A stretch of DNA of 63,283 nt, taken from NCBI RefSeq assembly GCF_041197575.1, contig NZ_JBDKXB010000018.1:1-63283 (forward strand). The letters are read 5' to 3'. The stretch comes from Thioalkalicoccus limnaeus (lineage in GTDB: Bacteria > Pseudomonadota > Gammaproteobacteria > Chromatiales > Chromatiaceae). A program made the position numbers and the translations under genes. Numbering within the stretch: the stretch's first letter is position 1; each line of letters opens with the position of its first letter. The notes under the pieces are model-generated. The model was given only the letters and a program-made list of their open reading frames with translations. It did not search any database and was not told where the DNA came from. This document shows positions 8,808 to 18,532 of the stretch, piece by piece.

Positions 8808-9347
8808 TCACCCTTTGATCGGTTCCAACACCGCATCGAGGTTCAGCCCGTCGCAGTAATCCATGAACTCCTCCCGAAGGCCGGCGATATGCAGATCGGC
8901 CGGGATGCCGACGGTCATGTGCACCGAGAACATCGGGGTCCCGGTGTGAGCCGCGGCATAGGTGCTGGTCGCCATATCTTCGATGTTGATATTGCGCTCG
9001 GCGAAGAAGGCCGCCAGGTTATTGACGATGCCCGGATGATCCATCGCCACCACATCGACGGCGTAGGGGATCAGGTTGCCCCCCGCCGCGCGGCCGCTGG
9101 TCCGCTTCGAGACGATGGTCATGCCCAGTTGGCGACCGAGCTCGGGAAGCCCGTTTTCGACCTTCGCGAGGGTGTTCCAACGGCCTTCGACCAACAGCAT
9201 CGCGGCGAATTCCCCGCCGAGAACCGTCATCCGGCTGTCTTCGATGTTGCAGCCATGCTCGAGGATGACCCGCGAGAGCTGGTTGACGATACCGGGGTGG
9301 TCTTCGCCCAGGGCGGAAATGACGAGGTAAGTCTTCTGCGTGGCCAT
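8808..9347 (-). CDS. gcvR: GcvR-type ACT-domain regulator
   Basis: 179 residues with two ACT domains: an N-terminal one beginning YLVISALGEDHPGIVNQLSR with the GCNIEDSRM motif, and a second with MDHPGIVNNLAAFFAERNINIED. In E. coli, GcvR binds glycine and holds the activator GcvA in check, controlling the glycine-cleavage system. Start chosen at the ATG giving MATQKTYLV, matching the family length; the frame is open further upstream without a better start. It is divergent from dapA across a 230-base gap. Confidence 0.87.
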   Translation of the reverse strand: MATQKTYLVISALGEDHPGIVNQLSRVILEHGCNIEDSRMTVLGGEFAAMLLVEGRWNTLAKVENGLPELGRQLGMTIVSKRTSGRAAGGNLIPYAVDVVAMDHPGIVNNLAAFFAERNINIEDMATSTYAAAHTGTPMFSVHMTVGIPADLHIAGLREEFMDYCDGLNLDAVLEPIKG

Positions 9348-9577
9348 ATCCAGTGTTTTCGTTGCGCGGGATTTCGGGCTGGTGACGGTCAGATGCCGAG
9401 TGTAGCACGCGCGATGCTGGCCTTGAATCCGGCGAACTCGACACATTCCGGCCAGGTGTGTTGCGAGCCCTAGGCCGTTTCCCGGTCGGCGCATCCGGGT
9501 TCCAGGCGGCCGCGGGTTGTCTTTGCCGATTCGCCCAAAGTACCATGCGGTTTTCGCTGGCCTTGGAGTCCGCCTTC

Positions 9578-10453
9578 ATGTTTCGCGGCAGTATCGTTGC
9601 CTTGATCACGCCTATGCACCCGGACGGACGGTTGGCCGAGGACAGCTTGCGGCGGCTGGTCGACTTTCATGTTGAACGAGGGACGGCCGGCATCGTGTCG
9701 GTCGGGACGACCGGTGAATCGGCGACCTTGGATGCCGATGAACACTGCGAGGTGATTCGGCTGACGGTCGAGTTCGCCGCAGGCCGCGTTCCGGTGATCG
9801 CCGGGACTGGTGCCAACGATACCCGCGAAGCGATCCACTTGACGCGCTGCGCCAAGGCCGCCGGCGCCACCGCCGCGTTGCTCGTGACGCCCTATTACAA
9901 CAAGCCGACGCAGGAAGGTCTGTATCTGCACCACAAGGCGGTTGCCGAGGCCGTAGACATACCTCAGATCCTCTACAACGTGCCAGGCCGCACCGCGTGC
10001 GACATGTTACCCGAGACGGTCGCGCGACTGGCAAGAATCCCGAGCATCGTCGGCATCAAGGAGGCCACCGGGGACCTCACGCGGGTCGCTCGCCTGCGTG
10101 ACCTGTGCGGGCCATCCTTTGTGCTCTTCAGTGGCGACGACGCCACCGGTTGCGAGTTTCTGCTGCGCGGCGGACAAGGCGTCATCTCGGTGACGGCCAA
10201 CGTCGCTCCGCATCAGATGCAAGCCCTGTGCGAGGCCGCGCTGGCCGGCGACCGCGCGACGGCCGAGCAGATCAACGCGCGCCTCGACGGGTTGCACCGG
10301 GCGCTGTTCGTGCAGTCCAACCCGATACCGGTCAAGTGGGCGATGGCCGAGCTCGGCCTGGCACCGCGCGGCATTCGCCTGCCTTTGACCTGGCTGACCC
10401 CGGACCACGAGCCCGCAGTCCGCGACGCGATGGCCCAGGCTGGCGTGCTGTGA
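9578..10453 (+). CDS. dapA: 4-hydroxy-tetrahydrodipicolinate synthase DapA
   Basis: 291 residues; condenses pyruvate with aspartate semialdehyde in the lysine/diaminopimelate pathway. Catalytic residues fall at the E. coli positions: Lys161 for the Schiff base (GIKEATGD), Tyr133 (YNVPGRT), Thr44/Thr45 (GTTGES) and Arg138. The start ATG (MFRGSIVALITP) follows a GGAG site nine bases upstream. The stop overlaps the possible earliest start of bamC, and dapA-bamC is a conserved gammaproteobacterial operon. Confidence 0.97.
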   Translation: MFRGSIVALITPMHPDGRLAEDSLRRLVDFHVERGTAGIVSVGTTGESATLDADEHCEVIRLTVEFAAGRVPVIAGTGANDTREAIHLTRCAKAAGATAALLVTPYYNKPTQEGLYLHHKAVAEAVDIPQILYNVPGRTACDMLPETVARLARIPSIVGIKEATGDLTRVARLRDLCGPSFVLFSGDDATGCEFLLRGGQGVISVTANVAPHQMQALCEAALAGDRATAEQINARLDGLHRALFVQSNPIPVKWAMAELGLAPRGIRLPLTWLTPDHEPAVRDAMAQAGVL

Positions 10454-10482
10454 TGACCCCTAAAGACGGCCGCGAGGGCCGG

Positions 10483-11631
10483 ATGCGATCGATGCGAAAC
10501 CTTTTCAGCCTCGCCCTGTTGCTGACGGCCGCCTTGCTCTTGGCCGGTTGTGGCGGCATGACCGAACGGGTCGCGCCGGATCAGCGCCTGGCCTACAAGC
10601 AACAACGGGAGGCCCCTGATAACCTCGAGATCCCGCCGGATCTGACGGCGGCCACCTTCGACGACGCCCTCGACATTCCGATGCCCGGCTCGGGCACCGC
10701 GACCCTTTCGGAATTCGAGGGACAACGTGTCCGCCGCCAGCAAGTCGCGACAGCCGGCGAGGTTCTGCCAGAGATCAAGGGCGTCGAGTTGCGTCGCGAG
10801 GGCGAAAACCGATGGCTGATCGTCGCGGCACCCCCGCAACAGACCTGGCCACGGGTGATCGCCTTCTGGCGCGAACAGGGCATCCTGCTGACCGAACAGG
10901 ATCCCGTGATCGGCGTCATGAGCACCGACTGGATCGAGAACCGCGCCGAGATTTCCCAAGACGTGCTGACCAATCTTCTCCGCCGGGTCGCGGACGGACT
11001 CTATGCCACCGCGACGCGCGACCAGTTCCGCGTCCGCGTCGAACCCGGCACGACGCCGAATACGACCGAGATCTATTTGACCCACCGTGGCATGGCGGAA
11101 CGCCTGCTCCGCGATACCGCCGGCGAGGGAGGCCGCACCGTTTGGGAGCCGAGCGGAAGCGATCCGAACAAAGAGGCTGAGATGTTGCGCCGCCTGATGG
11201 TCTCGCTCGGCGTCTCCGAACAAGGCGCGACCCGGATGATCGCCGGAGGCGCGAGCGCCCCGGCGCGCTCCCAGCTCGTGACGGACGGAGCCGGCCCCGA
11301 ACTGGTGGTGGCCGAAGAATTCCGCCGGGCGTGGCGCGTGACCGGATTGGCGCTCGATCGGGTAGGCTTTGCGGTCGAGGATCAAGACTACTCCAGCGGC
11401 CTATTCCTGGTTCGCTACGACGATCCGAACCGCGAGCCGACGCGTGACGGCTGGACATCGAGGCTGGCCTTCTGGCGCGGCAAGGACAGCGTTCCCGTCG
11501 CCAAATACCAGATCCAGCTGACCGGACGCGACCAGGAAACACGCGTCACCGTGCTCGATGCTGCCGGCAACCGGGAAACCTCTTCGACGGCGGAGCGAAT
11601 CCTGCGCCTGCTCCAGGAGGAGATCCGTTAG
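10483..11631 (+). CDS. bamC: Outer-membrane assembly lipoprotein BamC
   Basis: 382 residues. A lipoprotein signal ends in the lipobox LLAGC with Cys23. The unstructured BamD-binding stretch follows (LEIPPDLTA near residue 50), then two helix-grip domains. BamC is an accessory part of the BAM complex that folds outer-membrane beta-barrels. The start was placed at the ATG after GAGGG; an earlier ATG overlapping the dapA stop would add ten residues. The gene ends convergent with the next minus-strand gene, with a four-base overlap. Confidence 0.87.
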   Translation: MRSMRNLFSLALLLTAALLLAGCGGMTERVAPDQRLAYKQQREAPDNLEIPPDLTAATFDDALDIPMPGSGTATLSEFEGQRVRRQQVATAGEVLPEIKGVELRREGENRWLIVAAPPQQTWPRVIAFWREQGILLTEQDPVIGVMSTDWIENRAEISQDVLTNLLRRVADGLYATATRDQFRVRVEPGTTPNTTEIYLTHRGMAERLLRDTAGEGGRTVWEPSGSDPNKEAEMLRRLMVSLGVSEQGATRMIAGGASAPARSQLVTDGAGPELVVAEEFRRAWRVTGLALDRVGFAVEDQDYSSGLFLVRYDDPNREPTRDGWTSRLAFWRGKDSVPVAKYQIQLTGRDQETRVTVLDAAGNRETSSTAERILRLLQEEIR

Positions 11632-12050
11632 GCCGGCCCGGTGGTACGCGGCTTTCCCCGGGGAGCCGTCAGATCCGTGATTTCCGGGCTCGTTGCGGGC
11701 GTCGGCGGTTGCGGCGCCTCGTACGCGTAGTGCTTGATCTGTCGCCGGATATTGCGCTGGATGATCACACCGAGAACGCGCCATTGGAGTCCGTTCAGTT
11801 CGATATCCGGGTACAGGGGATTGTCGGCCACCAACCGCTCGCGCCCTTCTGCATCGATTCGGTACCGGCGAAACCAGCGTACATCCTCGACCTCGACGAA
11901 GACGTACATGCCATCCCGGCACCGATCGGTCGGTTCGACGATGATCACGCACCGGTCCGGAAATTCCGGCTCCATCTCATTGCCCAGGACCTGAAGTGCG
12001 AAAGGCTCCTGCAATCCGCAGCCTGAATTGTCCGGCATCCCCTCGTTCAC
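11628..12050 (-). CDS. S24/LexA-like domain protein without catalytic serine
   Basis: About 140 residues forming a LexA/UmuD-type (S24) fold: LQVLGNEMEPEFPDRCVIIV corresponds to the G-D/N-S-M-x-P-x-x-x-x-G-D motif, but the nucleophile Ser is Glu (GNEM), and the lysine of the Ser-Lys dyad is not evident. It has no DNA-binding domain. The protein is therefore probably not a self-cleaving protease but a binding or regulatory relative. A GTG start after GAGGA is preferred; an ATG four codons later is possible. The C-terminus is polar and Pro-rich. Confidence 0.65.
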   Translation of the reverse strand: MNEGMPDNSGCGLQEPFALQVLGNEMEPEFPDRCVIIVEPTDRCRDGMYVFVEVEDVRWFRRYRIDAEGRERLVADNPLYPDIELNGLQWRVLGVIIQRNIRRQIKHYAYEAPQPPTPATSPEITDLTAPRGKPRTTGPA

Positions 12051-12168
12051 GGTGGTTCCTCGCCTCACGTCGTGCTCGACAGACCCACCCGCAGGCCGGC
12101 CGCCTTGGCGAGCGATCGGGTGACTTCGATCGCGAGCATGGGGCCTCCGCGCCGTCGAGGCAAGCCCG

Positions 12169-13995
12169 ATGATGCAACCGATCCCGGCCACCGAGCGGAT
12201 CCACAAGGACCGCCGGGACTGGTACAACCTGCGCGGGATGCTGCCTTATCTCTGGGAGTTTCGCGGGCGCGCGCTGCTCGCCATCGGCTGTCTGGTCCTG
12301 GCCAAGTTCGCCAATGTCGGGGTGCCCCTGACGCTGAAGGAGATCGTCGACAGCTTCGAACAACAACCAGAGGTCCAAGCCCTGGTCCTCCCGCTGAGCC
12401 TGCTGCTCGCCTACGGCCTGCTCAAACTCGCCGCAGCCCTGTTCAACGAGTTGCGCGACGTCGTCTTTGCACGGGTTCGCTACCGCGCGATGCGCCGCCT
12501 GTCGACGAAGGTCCTGGCCCATCTGCACGAACTGTCGTTGCGCTACCACCTGGAACGGCGCAGCGGCGCCATCAGCCGTGACCTGGAACGGGGCACGCGC
12601 TCGGTCTCGACCATCCTGAACTACATGGTCTTCAGCGTCATCCCGGTGTTCGTTGAGTTGTCGCTGGTGGCGGCGATCCTGTTGTCGAAATACGCGCTCG
12701 TCTTCACGCTGGTGACCTTCGCGACCGTGCTCGTCTATGTCGCCTTCACGTTCGCGATCACCGAATGGCGGATGGATTACCGGCACCAGATGAATCGCTT
12801 CGACTCGCAGGCCAACGCGCGGGCCTTCGACAGCTTGATGAACTATGAGACGGTCAAGTATTTCGGCAACGAGCGCATGGAGCTCGATCGCTACGACGGC
12901 ACCCTAGAGCAATGGGAGGAGATGGCCGTCAAGAGTCAGACCTCGATGTCGCTGCTGAACTTCGGACAAGGCGCGATCATCGCACTCGGCGTGACCTTCA
13001 TCATGGTATTCGCCGCGCAAGGGGTCGTCACGGGAACCATGACCATCGGCGATCTGGTGCTGGTCAATGCCTTCCTGCTCCAGGTCTTCATCCCGCTTGG
13101 ATTCCTTGGCATCGTCTACCGCCAGATCAAGTACGCGCTGGCGGACATGGACCTGGTCTTCAAGCTTCTCGAACGCCCTCCGGAGATCGCCGATCGACCA
13201 CAGGCCAAACCCTTGGCGCTCGACCGAGGACAGGTGCGTTTCGAGCAAGTGGCTTTTCATTATCAGCCGGAGCGACCGATCCTGCACGGCGTCGACTTCA
13301 CGATCGAACCCGGCGCCAAGATCGCCGTGGTCGGACCGAGCGGGGCCGGTAAGTCGACGCTCGCGCGCCTCTTGTTTCGCTTCTACGACGTGAGCGACGG
13401 CCGGATACTGATCGATGGACAGGACATTCGCGATCTGACGCAAAGCAGCCTGCGTGCCGCGATCGGCATCGTCCCGCAGGACACCGTACTGTTCAACGAC
13501 ACGCTCTATTACAACCTGGCTTACGGGCGTCCGGACGCACGCCGCGCCGAGATCGAACAGGCTGCCGAGATGGCCCATATCCGCACCTTCATCGACGGAC
13601 TCCCACAGGGTTGGGACACGGTCGTCGGCGAGCGCGGCCTCAAGCTCTCCGGTGGCGAGAAGCAGCGCGTCGCGATCGCCCGCGCAATCCTCAAGCGCCC
13701 GCGGATCCTGATCTTCGATGAAGCGACCTCGTCACTCGACAGCCATACCGAACGGGCGATACAGACGACCTTGGCCGAGGTAGCCGCCCATCATACGACC
13801 CTGATCATCGCGCACCGGCTGTCGACCGTCGTCGACGCCGACCGCATCCTCGTCATGGATCAGGGCCGCGTGATCGAACAGGGCACTCACTCGGCCCTAT
13901 TGGCCGCGGGCGGCCGCTACGCGGCGATGTGGGAGCTCCAGCGACGCGAACGACGCGATGACGACGACAGCTCGGCGATGATCTCGGTCACATGA
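12169..13995 (+). CDS. ATM1-type ABC transporter, fused permease and ATPase
   Basis: 608 residues: six membrane helices in residues 30-320, then an ABC ATPase domain with Walker A GPSGAGKST, signature LSGGEKQRVAIAR, Walker B ILIFDEATSSLD and the switch His in IAHRLST. The sequence is of the ATM1/ABCB7 class (NYETVKYFGNE is a hallmark of this class). Bacterial relatives export glutathione conjugates, persulfides or metal-glutathione complexes and confer metal tolerance. It acts as a homodimer in the inner membrane. Two adjacent ATG codons open the frame. Confidence 0.88.
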   Translation: MMQPIPATERIHKDRRDWYNLRGMLPYLWEFRGRALLAIGCLVLAKFANVGVPLTLKEIVDSFEQQPEVQALVLPLSLLLAYGLLKLAAALFNELRDVVFARVRYRAMRRLSTKVLAHLHELSLRYHLERRSGAISRDLERGTRSVSTILNYMVFSVIPVFVELSLVAAILLSKYALVFTLVTFATVLVYVAFTFAITEWRMDYRHQMNRFDSQANARAFDSLMNYETVKYFGNERMELDRYDGTLEQWEEMAVKSQTSMSLLNFGQGAIIALGVTFIMVFAAQGVVTGTMTIGDLVLVNAFLLQVFIPLGFLGIVYRQIKYALADMDLVFKLLERPPEIADRPQAKPLALDRGQVRFEQVAFHYQPERPILHGVDFTIEPGAKIAVVGPSGAGKSTLARLLFRFYDVSDGRILIDGQDIRDLTQSSLRAAIGIVPQDTVLFNDTLYYNLAYGRPDARRAEIEQAAEMAHIRTFIDGLPQGWDTVVGERGLKLSGGEKQRVAIARAILKRPRILIFDEATSSLDSHTERAIQTTLAEVAAHHTTLIIAHRLSTVVDADRILVMDQGRVIEQGTHSALLAAGGRYAAMWELQRRERRDDDDSSAMISVT

Positions 13996-14079
13996 AGGCG
14001 TTCGTTCTGGGATAGGAATTGGGCATCGGCGTAGCCCGGCCGCCCGAAAGGTGACGAACGAAAGGTCGCGAACGCGCGA

Positions 14080-14430
14080 TCAACGGGCTCCAACGGCCCG
14101 CTTGGGTCGTTCGATAGCCGCCCGGTCGGCGGCCTCCAAGTCTTGCTGGTAGGCATGATTGACGCGGTCGCGCAGTTCCTTCCCTGGTTTGAAGTGCGGC
14201 ACGTACTTGCCAGCCAAGGCCACCGCATCCCCCGTCTTCGGGTTACGCCCGATCCGAGGTGGCCGATAGTGGAGCGAGAAGCTGCCGAATCCGCGAATCT
14301 CGATACGGTCACCGGACGCCAGCGTGCTGCTCATCTGGTCCAGAATACAGCGCACCGCGAGTTCGATGTCTTTGTAAGCTAGATGGCTTTGGCCGGCGGC
14401 CAACAGATCGATCAGCTCTGATTTCGTCAT
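14080..14430 (-). CDS. ihfB: Integration host factor beta subunit
   Basis: 116 residues; a DNA-bending nucleoid protein of the HU/IHF family that acts as a heterodimer with IhfA. The family core is clear: MTKSELIDLLA, EIRGFGSFSL, and the arm PRIGRNPKTGD. A basic C-terminal tail of about 20 residues extends beyond the E. coli protein (94 residues). Start chosen at the ATG six bases after GGAAGG. It lies downstream of rpsA, as in E. coli, but a strong hairpin separates them. Confidence 0.94.
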   Translation of the reverse strand: MTKSELIDLLAAGQSHLAYKDIELAVRCILDQMSSTLASGDRIEIRGFGSFSLHYRPPRIGRNPKTGDAVALAGKYVPHFKPGKELRDRVNHAYQQDLEAADRAAIERPKRAVGAR

Positions 14431-14446
14431 GCCATTCCTTCCGACT

Positions 14447-14482
14447 GAAAACATGATTCGAGGCCCGGCGGACCGGGCCTCG
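14447..14482 (-). terminator. Rho-independent terminator after rpsA
   Basis: A perfect 10-base-pair stem, CGAGGCCCGG with CCGGGCCTCG on the plus strand (14459-14468 and 14473-14482), has a 4-base loop. Read on the minus strand it follows rpsA by 29 bases and is followed by AATCATGTTTT, a short T-rich tail. It would reduce, but may not block, reading into ihfB. Confidence 0.65.
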
Positions 14483-14511
14483 AAGACGCTGTAAATCTAC
14501 GCCGCGAATCC

Positions 14512-16194
14512 TCAGTCGCGCCGAGCCTCTTCCATCTGCTCCTTGAGGAGATCGCCGAGGGTTGTCGCGGTGCCGGTCGCGGCATCGCGCGAGTAGCCCT
14601 TGATCGCGGCCTGCTCCTCTTCGACGTCCTTGGCCTTGATCGACAACGAAATCGTTCGGTTCTTGCGGTCGACCCCGATGAACTTGGCCTCCAGTGCATC
14701 GCCGACCTTTAGCACCGCCCGGGCATCCTCTATCCGATCGCGCGAGATCTCCGACGCTCGCAGATAGCCCTCGACACCGTCGATCAACGCAATGGTGGCA
14801 CCCTTAGGATCGACGTCGGTGATGGTGCCGCGAACGACACTGCCCTTCTCATGGGCGGCAACGAACGACGAGAACGGATCCTTGTCCAGCTGTTTGACAC
14901 CGAGAGAGATGCGCTCGCGCTCCGGATCGACCGACAAGACCACCGTCTCGAGACGATCGCCTTTCTTGTAACGGCGCAAGGCCTGATCGCCCGCCTCGTC
15001 CCAGGAGATGTCGGACAGATGAACCAAACCGTCGATGCCGCCGTCCAGCCCGATGAAGATGCCGAAATCGGTGATCGACTTGATCTCGCCGGCAACATGG
15101 TCGCCCTTCTTGTGGGTCGCGGCGAACTCTTCCCACGGATTCAACTGGCATTGCTTGATGCCGAGCGAGATCCGCCGCCGATCCTCGTCGATATCGAGCA
15201 CCATGACCTCGACCTCGTCCCCGACCGCGACGACCTTGCTCGGATGGACGTTCTTGTTGGTCCAGTCCATCTCGGAGACATGCACGAGACCTTCGACCCC
15301 TTCCTCGATCTCGACGAAGCAGCCATAGTCAGCGATATTGGTGACCTTGCCGAAGATGCGCGTGCCCTCCGGATACCGGCGGGAGATATTGATCCAAGGA
15401 TCCTCGCCCATCTGCTTCAGGCCGAGCGAGACACGCTGGCGTTCGCGATCGAACTTGAGGACCTTGACCATGACCTCGTCGCCGATCTGCACGACCTCGG
15501 ACGGATGCTTGACGCGGCGCCAGGCCATATCGGTGATGTGCAGCAGACCATCGATACCACCCAGATCCAGGAAGGCGCCATAGTCGGTCAGGTTCTTGAC
15601 GACACCCTGAAGCTCCATGCCCTCTTCGAGGTTCTTCAGCAAGGCGTCGCGCTCGGCGCTGTACTCCTCCTCGACGACGGCACGACGCGAGACCACGACG
15701 TTGTTGCGGCGCCGATCCAGCTTGATGACCTTGAACTCCTGCTCCTTGCCTTCCAGGTAGGTCGTATCTCTCACCGGGCGCACATCGACCAGCGAACCGG
15801 GGAGGAAGGCGCGAACGCTGCCCAACTCGACGGTGAAGCCACCCTTGACCTTGCCGTTGATCAGGCCCTTGACGGTGTTCCCGGCCTCGAAAGCCTTTTC
15901 CAGATAATCCCAGGCCGCGAAGCGCTTGGCCTTCTCACGCGACAGGCGGGTCACACCGGTGCCATCCTCGACCGCGTCGAGCGCGACCTGGACATCGTCG
16001 CCGATCGCAACCTCCAGTTGCCCGTCCGCCGTGAGGAACTGGTTTCTCGGGATGATGCCCTCGGTCTTGAGGCCCGCATAGACGACGACATAGTCGTTCG
16101 TGATCTCCACCACCTGTCCGGTCACGATGGTCCCGGGCTGGAGCTGGGTTGTATTCAGACTCTGTTCAAACAGTTCAGCAAAGCTTTCGCTCAT
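14512..16194 (-). CDS. rpsA: 30S ribosomal protein S1
   Basis: 560 residues with six S1 RNA-binding repeats, matching E. coli S1 (557 residues). The first repeat begins near PGTIVTGQVVEITNDYVVVYAG and later repeats show the GxVxxxxxYGxFV pattern (for example GVVKNLTDYGAFLDLG). S1 binds mRNA leaders and is needed for translation of weakly structured or SD-poor messages. The start is the ATG giving MSESFAELFEQSL; an open frame continues upstream without family similarity. It is downstream of cmk, the conserved order. Confidence 0.97.
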   Translation of the reverse strand: MSESFAELFEQSLNTTQLQPGTIVTGQVVEITNDYVVVYAGLKTEGIIPRNQFLTADGQLEVAIGDDVQVALDAVEDGTGVTRLSREKAKRFAAWDYLEKAFEAGNTVKGLINGKVKGGFTVELGSVRAFLPGSLVDVRPVRDTTYLEGKEQEFKVIKLDRRRNNVVVSRRAVVEEEYSAERDALLKNLEEGMELQGVVKNLTDYGAFLDLGGIDGLLHITDMAWRRVKHPSEVVQIGDEVMVKVLKFDRERQRVSLGLKQMGEDPWINISRRYPEGTRIFGKVTNIADYGCFVEIEEGVEGLVHVSEMDWTNKNVHPSKVVAVGDEVEVMVLDIDEDRRRISLGIKQCQLNPWEEFAATHKKGDHVAGEIKSITDFGIFIGLDGGIDGLVHLSDISWDEAGDQALRRYKKGDRLETVVLSVDPERERISLGVKQLDKDPFSSFVAAHEKGSVVRGTITDVDPKGATIALIDGVEGYLRASEISRDRIEDARAVLKVGDALEAKFIGVDRKNRTISLSIKAKDVEEEQAAIKGYSRDAATGTATTLGDLLKEQMEEARRD

Positions 16195-16297
16195 GAGATC
16201 CAATATTCCTGCCGCGGCGCGTAGGCCCGCTCCTTCTGGAACGAGGAGGTTGTAGGGAAAACAGGCCGGCCCTGAGGCCGACCACCATTGCGAGTCA

Positions 16298-16981
16298 TCA
16301 GGGACTCGTGCGCTGACGGACCAGATCCCCGAATACGCGCCTCGCCGCATCCAGGACCTGGTCGAGCACCTGTGTGATGGAGAGGGCCGTCGTATCCAAT
16401 ACGAGCGCCCCATCGGCTACCCTCAACGGGGCCGCCGCGCGTTCCCGGTCACGCTGATCACGTGCCCGAATCTCCTCCACCAGGGTTGGCAGGTTAGCAT
16501 CCAACCCCTTTTCTTTCAACTGTTTATATCGCCGCATCGCGCGCGCTTCGGGACTCGCATCGAGGAAACATTTCAGCGGCGCATCGGGAAAGACCACCGT
16601 GCCCATGTCCCGCCCATCGGCCACCAGCCCCGGCGGCCGCGCCATGCGCCGCTGCCAGCCCAACAGTGCATCTCGAACCCCGCGATGCACCGCGACCCGC
16701 GACGCGGCCAAGCCGGCGGCCTCGGTACGAATCAGGTTCGTGACATCCTCGCCATCGAGCAGGACACGCTGCGCCTCGAACGCGACCGGCAGGGTCGCCG
16801 CCAGTTCCACCAAGACGAGGGGATCATCCAGATCCAGCCGGCGCCGCTCGGCTGCCAGACCCAACACCCTGTACAGGGCGCCGCTGTCGAGACAGTGCCA
16901 ACCCAACCGCTCGGCGACCAGCGCCGCAATCGTCCCTTTTCCGCTCCCCGATGGGCCATCGATTGCGATCACGGGCACCAT
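16298..16981 (-). CDS. cmk: Cytidylate kinase
   Basis: 227 residues; phosphorylates CMP and dCMP with ATP. P-loop GPSGSGKGT at residues 9-17, the substrate motif DGRDMGTVVFPDA and the lid region RDRERAAAP are present. It starts one base after the aroA stop, so the two are cotranscribed and translationally coupled. The aroA-cmk-rpsA order is standard in proteobacteria. Confidence 0.96.
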   Translation of the reverse strand: MVPVIAIDGPSGSGKGTIAALVAERLGWHCLDSGALYRVLGLAAERRRLDLDDPLVLVELAATLPVAFEAQRVLLDGEDVTNLIRTEAAGLAASRVAVHRGVRDALLGWQRRMARPPGLVADGRDMGTVVFPDAPLKCFLDASPEARAMRRYKQLKEKGLDANLPTLVEEIRARDQRDRERAAAPLRVADGALVLDTTALSITQVLDQVLDAARRVFGDLVRQRTSP

Positions 16982-16982
16982 G

Positions 16983-18329
16983 TCACACCACGCGAATACG
17001 CAATCCGACGCGCGCCGACAGGGCGGCGAAATCCGGAAAGGAGGTCGCGACATTGGCACAGTCGCGAATCTCGATCGGGGCTGGCGCCCGCAGTGCCGCG
17101 ATCGCGAACGACATCGCAACGCGATGGTCATGATGGCTGTCGATCGACACCGGCGCACGCGCTCCCTCCAGCCCCGATTGCGCCCAAGCCCCACCCTGGA
17201 TCGACAGGCCATCGGGACGCGGCTCGACCGGCACGCCAAGCGCCGCCAGACCGTCGGCCATGACCTGGATCCGATCGCTTTCCTTGACCCGCAGTTCCTC
17301 GGCACCGGTCAGCAAGGTTTCTCCTTCGGCACTGGCGGCGGCGATGAAGACCGCGGGCAACTCATCGATCGCCAAAGGCACGAGTGGTTCGGGGATGCGG
17401 ATCCCACGCAACGGGGCCGAGCGGACCCGCAAGTCGGCCACCGGTTCACCACCGCAATCCCGGGGATCGAGGATCGCGATATCGGCACCCATCGCACGCA
17501 GGATCTCGATGACACCGATGCGCGTAGGATTCATGCCGACCTGCTCGAGCAACAGGTCGGAACCCGCAGCGATACTGGCTCCGACGAGGAAGAAGGCCGC
17601 CGACGAGATATCTCCCGGGATGGCCAGGGTGCAGCCGGTCAGTCGCCCGCCGCCGTGCACGCAAACACGACCCTGCGCGCGCTCGACCGGATAGCCGAAG
17701 GCCGCCAACATGCGCTCGGTATGATCGCGGCTCGGGGCCGGCTCCGTGACGCAGGTGCGGCCGGTGGCGAACAGGCCGGCAAGCAACAGGCTCGATTTGA
17801 CTTGGGCGCTCGCGATCGGCATCGGGTAGTCGATCCCCCGCAACGCGGGCACCGGCTCGATGGATAAAGGTGCAGTGCCCTGCCCGGTCGTCACGATCCG
17901 CGCCCCCATTCGTGCAAGCGGCTCCGTGACCCGGCGCATCGGCCTGGCCACCAATGAGGCATCACCGATCAGCGTCGTCGCGAAGGGTTGCGCCGCGAGC
18001 AGCCCACACAGCAGCCGCATCGAGGTGCCGGAATTGCCCATATCGAGCGGCCCGTCCGGGGCACGCAGGCCATGCAATCCGACCCCATGGATGACGACGC
18101 GTCCATCGGCCGGACCCTCGATGTCGACACCCATCCGGCGAAAGGCCGCCAGCGTCGCCAGCGCGTCCTGCCCTTCGAGGAATCCGGACACCTGCGTCGT
18201 CCCGTCCGCCAGCGAACCGAGCATGATCGCCCGGTGCGAAATCGACTTGTCTCCCGGAACGCGGATGACCCCGCGCAAGCACCCGCCCGGTTCCATCAGG
18301 AACTTCGGTTGTGATTTCGACGCGTGCAC
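16983..18329 (-). CDS. aroA: EPSP synthase AroA
   Basis: 448 residues; transfers enolpyruvate from PEP to shikimate-3-phosphate in aromatic amino-acid synthesis. The motifs PGDKSISHR and GNSGTSMRLL are present, and the length fits. The N-terminal KFLMEPGGCLRGVIRVPGDKS and the divergence from E. coli suggest a class II-like sequence, which would affect glyphosate sensitivity; this is a guess from appearance. It is divergent from ispB across about 200 bases. Confidence 0.96.
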   Translation of the reverse strand: MHASKSQPKFLMEPGGCLRGVIRVPGDKSISHRAIMLGSLADGTTQVSGFLEGQDALATLAAFRRMGVDIEGPADGRVVIHGVGLHGLRAPDGPLDMGNSGTSMRLLCGLLAAQPFATTLIGDASLVARPMRRVTEPLARMGARIVTTGQGTAPLSIEPVPALRGIDYPMPIASAQVKSSLLLAGLFATGRTCVTEPAPSRDHTERMLAAFGYPVERAQGRVCVHGGGRLTGCTLAIPGDISSAAFFLVGASIAAGSDLLLEQVGMNPTRIGVIEILRAMGADIAILDPRDCGGEPVADLRVRSAPLRGIRIPEPLVPLAIDELPAVFIAAASAEGETLLTGAEELRVKESDRIQVMADGLAALGVPVEPRPDGLSIQGGAWAQSGLEGARAPVSIDSHHDHRVAMSFAIAALRAPAPIEIRDCANVATSFPDFAALSARVGLRIRVV

Positions 18330-18532
18330 CAGCCCCTCGAAGACAGAGATTTAGAGTTAACCTAGCATTTTATCCGCCGATAGCGACAAGGTAAACAGAT
18401 GCTTGCAGCTCGACCGCTAGGCCCGAGCCCGACGCAGGGATCGCAGATGCCTTCTGTCACGGCCGCTTGACAGCCCCACGGAGCGCCCCTAGCATCCACC
18501 GGTTATTGTTGGGCGTCTGGATGGGCTACGTG

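Noticed and set aside
14851..16224. 457-codon plus-strand open frame
   Set aside because: It is antisense to rpsA, whose repeated domains also give it an apparent repeat pattern.
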